Assembly: GCF_005577435.1 (NCBI RefSeq) | Contig: NZ_CP040396.1 | Coordinates: 1,980,501 to 2,044,500, forward strand | Reading direction: 5' to 3' | Source of the DNA: Paenibacillus algicola | GTDB lineage: Bacteria; Bacillota; Bacilli; Paenibacillales; Paenibacillaceae | DNA: 64,000 nucleotides | Shown: one piece after another, positions 60,985 through 64,000 of the stretch | Layout of the letters: each line of letters opens with the position of its first letter | How positions within the stretch are numbered: position 1 is the stretch's first letter | The notes under the pieces: generated by a model | Told to the model about the DNA's origin: nothing | What the model saw: the letters and a program-made list of their open reading frames with translations, nothing else | Database searches by the model: none | Position numbers and translations under genes: made by a program

Positions 60985-62260
60985 GAACGGCACCTTTGCC
61001 GTGCTGGAGGAAGGAAAGACTGTCATTTCGGGATACATGCTCATCGAGGACGATATCATTACGTATATCGGGGAAGAGGAGCCGCAAATCGATGAGGGAA
61101 CCGAGGTCATGGACGGCAGCCATTTGCTGTTTTTACCGGGATTGATTAATACTCATGGACATACAGCGATGTCGTTGCTGCGAGGTTATGGTGATGATCT
61201 GGCGCTCCAGGTATGGCTGCAGGAGAAAATGTGGCCAATGGAAGGGAAGTTTACGGCCCAAGACGTCTATTGGGGTACCTCTCTTTCCGTTCTTGAGATG
61301 CTGAAGGGCGGCACGACGACCTTCCTGGATATGTATGATCATATGGATCAAGTGGCGGCTGTGACGAAGCAATCTGGAATGCGGGCGGTGTTAACACGCG
61401 GGGTGATCGGCCTGTGCTCACCGGAAGAACAACAGAGAAAGCTGAACGAGGCGGTTGACTTCGCCAAATCCTGGCATGGAAAAGCGGATGGACGAATTAC
61501 AACGATGATTTCTCCACATGCCCCGTATACCTGCCCGCCGGACTATATTGAGAAATTTGTACAGGCTTCCATCGATCTGGATCTGCCGATGCATACCCAT
61601 ATGAGTGAGACCCGCAATGAAGTAGAGCAAAATGTGAAGGATTACGGTGTCCGGCCGGTGGAGCATCTTCTGAAGCTGGGCATGTTCTCCCGGCCTAGCC
61701 TGATTGCCCACGGCGTACATCTTACCGATGAGGAGATCAGCATTCTAGCCGCGCATCAGGTCGGCGTCTCTCATAATCCCGGTAGTAATCTGAAGCTGGC
61801 GAGCGGCATTGCCCGTGTACCGGAGCTCCTGAAAGCGGGAGTGAAGGTATCTCTCGGTACAGACGGTCCGGCGAGCAACAACAACCTGGATATGTTTGAA
61901 GAAATTCGACTCGCTGCTCTGATTCACAAGGGCGTCAGTGGAGATCCTACTGCTGTTCCTGCTGCAGAGGCGCTGCGAATGGGCACCGAATATGGAGCGG
62001 ATTCCTTGTTCCTGAACCAGGTGGGACGTCTGAAGGCAGGCATGAAAGCAGATTTCATTGCACTGGACACGGATCAGCCGCATTTTCTGCCATACAGTGA
62101 CTTTATCTCTCATGCCGTTTATTCTGCCTCGGCGAAGGATGTAAAGCATGTATGGGTGGATGGCAGACAGCTCGTGAAGAATGGAGCTTGCCTGACCCTG
62201 GACGAAGAGAAGATCCGCAGGGAAGCACAGCTAGCCTTCGAGGCTCTCTTGACCCAATAA
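60959..62260 (+). CDS. mtaD: methylthioadenosine / S-adenosylhomocysteine deaminase-type amidohydrolase
   Basis: 433 residues from ATG 60959, with SD GGAGGAG inside rex. The metal site begins with PGLINTHGHTAMSLLRGYGDD. Further blocks are LEMLKGGTTTFLDMYDHM, THMSETRNEVE, HGVHLTDEE and LGTDGPASNNNLDMF, the amidohydrolase pattern. The family deaminates the adenine part of methylthioadenosine or S-adenosylhomocysteine. The substrate is inferred from the family only. Confidence 0.88.
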   Translation: MTPRKQVIKNGTFAVLEEGKTVISGYMLIEDDIITYIGEEEPQIDEGTEVMDGSHLLFLPGLINTHGHTAMSLLRGYGDDLALQVWLQEKMWPMEGKFTAQDVYWGTSLSVLEMLKGGTTTFLDMYDHMDQVAAVTKQSGMRAVLTRGVIGLCSPEEQQRKLNEAVDFAKSWHGKADGRITTMISPHAPYTCPPDYIEKFVQASIDLDLPMHTHMSETRNEVEQNVKDYGVRPVEHLLKLGMFSRPSLIAHGVHLTDEEISILAAHQVGVSHNPGSNLKLASGIARVPELLKAGVKVSLGTDGPASNNNLDMFEEIRLAALIHKGVSGDPTAVPAAEALRMGTEYGADSLFLNQVGRLKAGMKADFIALDTDQPHFLPYSDFISHAVYSASAKDVKHVWVDGRQLVKNGACLTLDEEKIRREAQLAFEALLTQ

Positions 62261-62282
62261 TGGCGGGAGCGAGGGGACTGAA

Positions 62283-62798
62283 TTGAAAACCAAAACGAAA
62301 CGTATCTTATTCACCTTATCTGCCATATTGCTTGTTCTGCTCTTTGTTCAAATCTACTACAATGATGTCATGTCCCGCTCCTGGGAGAAAGAGCGGGCAG
62401 CCGTTCAGGCTGCAAGGCAATATGGCGGACTTGGCAAGGTCGAGAAAACCTACCGCTCCGTGTGGGATGAGAACAGTAATTACTGGGTTGCTTCCGGGCT
62501 GGACACCAAGGGTGAGAACATTATGGTATGGGTGAAATTCACGAAGGACGGGGTGCCTGCAGGAGGGGACTTTGTGCATGCAGAGTCTTTGAAGGATGGC
62601 ATGAGTGAGAAGCAGATGTCCTCCCTGATTTCCAGCCAGTTTCCGGAAGTCTCAATGCTGCGTCTCGTTCCCGGAATGTACGAGAATGAATATGTCTGGC
62701 AGCTTCATTTCCGTGATGAAGGCAAGACAGGCTACCGTTTCTTTCGATTCGCCGATGGTGAACCGATCGGAGAAGATATTATATTACCGAATCCATAA
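62283..62798 (+). CDS. ypmB: YpmB-family membrane-anchored protein (DUF5590)
   Basis: 171 residues from TTG 62283. One N-terminal membrane helix (about 8-26) is followed by a PepSY/DUF5590-like region (SVWDENSNYWVASGLDTKGE). It matches B. subtilis YpmB, which also follows dinG (with ypmA between). In B. subtilis aspB and asnS come next; they are missing here. Function unknown, probably outside the membrane. Confidence 0.8.
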   Translation: MKTKTKRILFTLSAILLVLLFVQIYYNDVMSRSWEKERAAVQAARQYGGLGKVEKTYRSVWDENSNYWVASGLDTKGENIMVWVKFTKDGVPAGGDFVHAESLKDGMSEKQMSSLISSQFPEVSMLRLVPGMYENEYVWQLHFRDEGKTGYRFFRFADGEPIGEDIILPNP

Positions 62799-62805
62799 GC
62801 ATGAA

Positions 62806-62842
62806 TAAACACGCGCCTTTCATGCAGAGGCAGCGTGTTTAT
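62806..62842 (+). terminator. intrinsic terminator after ypmB
   Basis: AAACACGCGCCT pairs with AGGCAGCGTGTTT around TTCATGCAG (62805-62840). The T-run is short. Confidence 0.7.
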
Positions 62843-62964
62843 TGGTGTGCAATACTATGAATGCGCTTACAACAAATTGTTTTCAATATTTTCACAGTTG
62901 TAAATGAAATCGTATATATAATGTGATATACTCTTATTTGTATTCAAAACTGCTATGTCGTAAA

Positions 62965-62973
62965 TGCTATAAT
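62965..62973 (+). promoter_or_regulatory. extended -10 promoter upstream of the last two genes
   Basis: TGCTATAAT (62965-62973), 46 nt before the TTG start. The -35 (TTCAAA at 62943) is 19 nt away and weak. Confidence 0.45.
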
Positions 62974-63019
62974 GATATACTTTCCTATGTACACTTTATG
63001 TAGAGAGGATGAACTGACC

Positions 63020-63553
63020 TTGAAGCTCCGCATATTTCCCATCTTGCTGTCAGTTGTCGTTTCGGCTTCCGTGCTTTTTGGAGGCTGGTTTCTGTACCGT
63101 CACTATGCTCTTCAGAATCCTATTGCTCAAGTCCTGTCACAATATGAGGGAGTCAATGACTCTCAGATAGATATTAAACGCAATACGGTCACTTTGAAAC
63201 TCGATTTACAGCCAGAAACCGATCTTCGGGATTTGGTGTCCCAGATCCAGAAGGAAGGTAAAAGCGTCATTGACCAGCGGGAGCTGATGATCGAGGTGGC
63301 TGATCATTCCTCGGACGTGCTGAATGAGTGGTGGGACAGCGCCATGCTCTCCGTCGCCCAGGCTATGGATAACCGGCAGTATACCGATATTCAAACCGCA
63401 TTGAACCAGCTGGCCGATCAAAGGCCGAACCTGAAAGCGGTCGCGCAAATTGATGATCAGAACGTGTATGTCAGCCTGTCCGATGGAACCTCGGGCAAGT
63501 TTATAATCCTGCCGCGTCATCCCGGCACAATGGAGGTATGGAATCATGCCTAA
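63020..63553 (+). CDS. membrane-anchored protein of unknown function
   Basis: 177 residues from TTG 63020 after AGAGGATGA; an ATG at 62972 lies before the SD and overlaps the promoter. One N-terminal helix (about 6-25; PILLSVVVSASVLFGGW) anchors it, with an alpha/beta domain on the other side (about 40-170). No known motif is visible. Its stop overlaps the start of the FtsH-like ATPase by 8 nt, so the two are likely made in a fixed ratio and may act together. Confidence 0.65.
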   Translation: MKLRIFPILLSVVVSASVLFGGWFLYRHYALQNPIAQVLSQYEGVNDSQIDIKRNTVTLKLDLQPETDLRDLVSQIQKEGKSVIDQRELMIEVADHSSDVLNEWWDSAMLSVAQAMDNRQYTDIQTALNQLADQRPNLKAVAQIDDQNVYVSLSDGTSGKFIILPRHPGTMEVWNHA

Positions 63554-64000
63554 ATGGAGTAAGGAAGCGTTGATTGGCTTTGTTCCTGTATTGTTTATAT
63601 TTATGGCATTTATCGGCTTGAACGTGGTGCCGATTCTGATCGCGGCTGCTTTGGTCGGGGCCCTGTTTATGGTCCTTAAGATGAGAGGCGGAATCGCAGT
63701 AGGGGCCGGCAACGATCGGAAACGGAAGAAAGCGGCGCCCGCGAAGCTGACCTTTGAAGAGATCGGCGGTCAGGACAATGCCAAGCAGGAACTCCGGGAA
63801 GCACTGGATTTTCTGAACCGGCATGAAGAGATCAAGAAGTTCGGCATTCGGCCGCTGAAGGGGATTTTGCTGACAGGCCCTCCGGGAACCGGGAAGACCT
63901 TGATGGCGAAGGCGGCGGCGCATTACACGAACTCGGTCTTTGTCGCTGCCTCAGGCAGTGAGTTTGTCGAAATGTATGTCGGTGTCGGTGCGGGACGGAT
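63546..64000 (+). CDS. FtsH-like AAA ATPase, cut by the window end
   Basis: 151 codons are visible; the gene runs beyond the window. Two membrane helices (about 9-25 and 28-45) are joined by only a few residues, so the usual FtsH extracytoplasmic domain is missing. Then a basic linker and the AAA domain: LTFEEIGGQDNAKQELREAL and Walker A GPPGTGKT (111-118). The pore segment reads VEMYVGVGAGR, close to the FtsH VEMFVGVGASR. Whether a zinc peptidase domain follows cannot be seen. Confidence 0.82.
   Translation, partial: MPKWSKEALIGFVPVLFIFMAFIGLNVVPILIAAALVGALFMVLKMRGGIAVGAGNDRKRKKAAPAKLTFEEIGGQDNAKQELREALDFLNRHEEIKKFGIRPLKGILLTGPPGTGKTLMAKAAAHYTNSVFVAASGSEFVEMYVGVGAGR

Noticed and set aside
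1..64000. CRISPR arrays, tRNA or rRNA genes, prophage, toxin-antitoxin modules
   Set aside because: Scanned by eye; no direct-repeat array, no tRNA-like cloverleaf and no phage or toxin gene was recognised. A software search was not possible.

Overview
The window is a 64 kb stretch of chromosomal backbone from an endospore-forming member of the Bacillales. It is most likely a Paenibacillus-type bacterium: GC is moderate, TTG and GTG starts are common, and spoIVA, spoVIF, ypeB and ypjB are present together with futalosine-type menaquinone genes and bacillithiol genes. Nearly all genes are on the plus strand. The order closely follows the B. subtilis region ypeB - cmk - der - gpsA - spoIVA - hbs - mtrB - hepS/menH/hepT - ndk - cheR - aroB/aroH - trpEDCFBA - hisC - tyrA - qcrABC - ypjAB - mazG - dapB - mgsA - bshB1/bshA - cca - birA - panBCD - dinG - ypmB. 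I saw no tRNA, rRNA, CRISPR array, prophage or insertion sequence. The one clear mobile element is a group II intron at about 36.5-38.4 kb.

Layout. 0-3.5 kb: a CPBP protease, a basic membrane protein, a membrane phosphoesterase and a lipoprotein polysaccharide deacetylase. 3.7-8.4 kb: mecA, prsW, a 49-residue zinc-ribbon gene, ypeB (without sleB beside it), a PilZ-type ypfA gene and cmk. 8.4-18.4 kb: plsC, an S1-domain protein, der, plsY, gpsA, spoVIF, DUF2768, a nucleotidyltransferase-like gene, a ferredoxin gene that seems to start at CTG, a yphF-like lipoprotein, spoIVA and hbs. 18.4-25.7 kb: mtrB (TRAP), hepS, ubiE, ubiA, ubiX, mqnA, hepT, ndk and cheR; this block makes the menaquinone side chain and head group and starts from chorismate by the futalosine route. 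26.2-36.4 kb: aroB, aroH, trpEDCFBA, hisC and tyrA. The trpE leader carries a run of (G/U)AG triplets at exact 5-nt spacing followed by an intrinsic terminator. This is a TRAP attenuator, and its regulator gene mtrB lies 9 kb upstream in the same window.

36.4-38.5 kb: a perfect consensus sigma-A promoter drives a short non-coding unit of about 87 nt that ends in two adjacent hairpins. A group II intron has inserted directly after its T-tract. 38.6-42.6 kb: an ECF sigma/anti-sigma pair, a histidine phosphatase, an unrecognised 388-residue protein, a 59-residue IDEAL-domain protein and ypiF. 42.7-48 kb: the qcrABC menaquinol:cytochrome c reductase, ypjA, ypjB, a YitT-type membrane protein (minus strand) and mazG. 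48-54 kb: a TPR protein, dapB, mgsA, bshB1, bshA, cca and birA. 54-56.5 kb: panBCD, whose leader starts with a stem-loop carrying two single bulged A residues (the pan motif), followed by a second hairpin and a terminator/antiterminator arrangement. 56.6-64 kb: a TPR protein, dinG (exonuclease-helicase fusion that keeps four Fe-S-type cysteines), rex, an mtaD-type deaminase, ypmB, an unknown membrane-anchored protein and the start of an FtsH-like AAA ATPase cut by the window end.

The observations most worth follow-up are the panB leader RNA, the trp TRAP leader with its unlinked-from-folE mtrB, the small RNA candidate beside the intron, the Fe-S-type DinG fusion, the CTG-start ferredoxin and the unrecognised genes at 40.7 kb, 18.8 kb and 63.0 kb.
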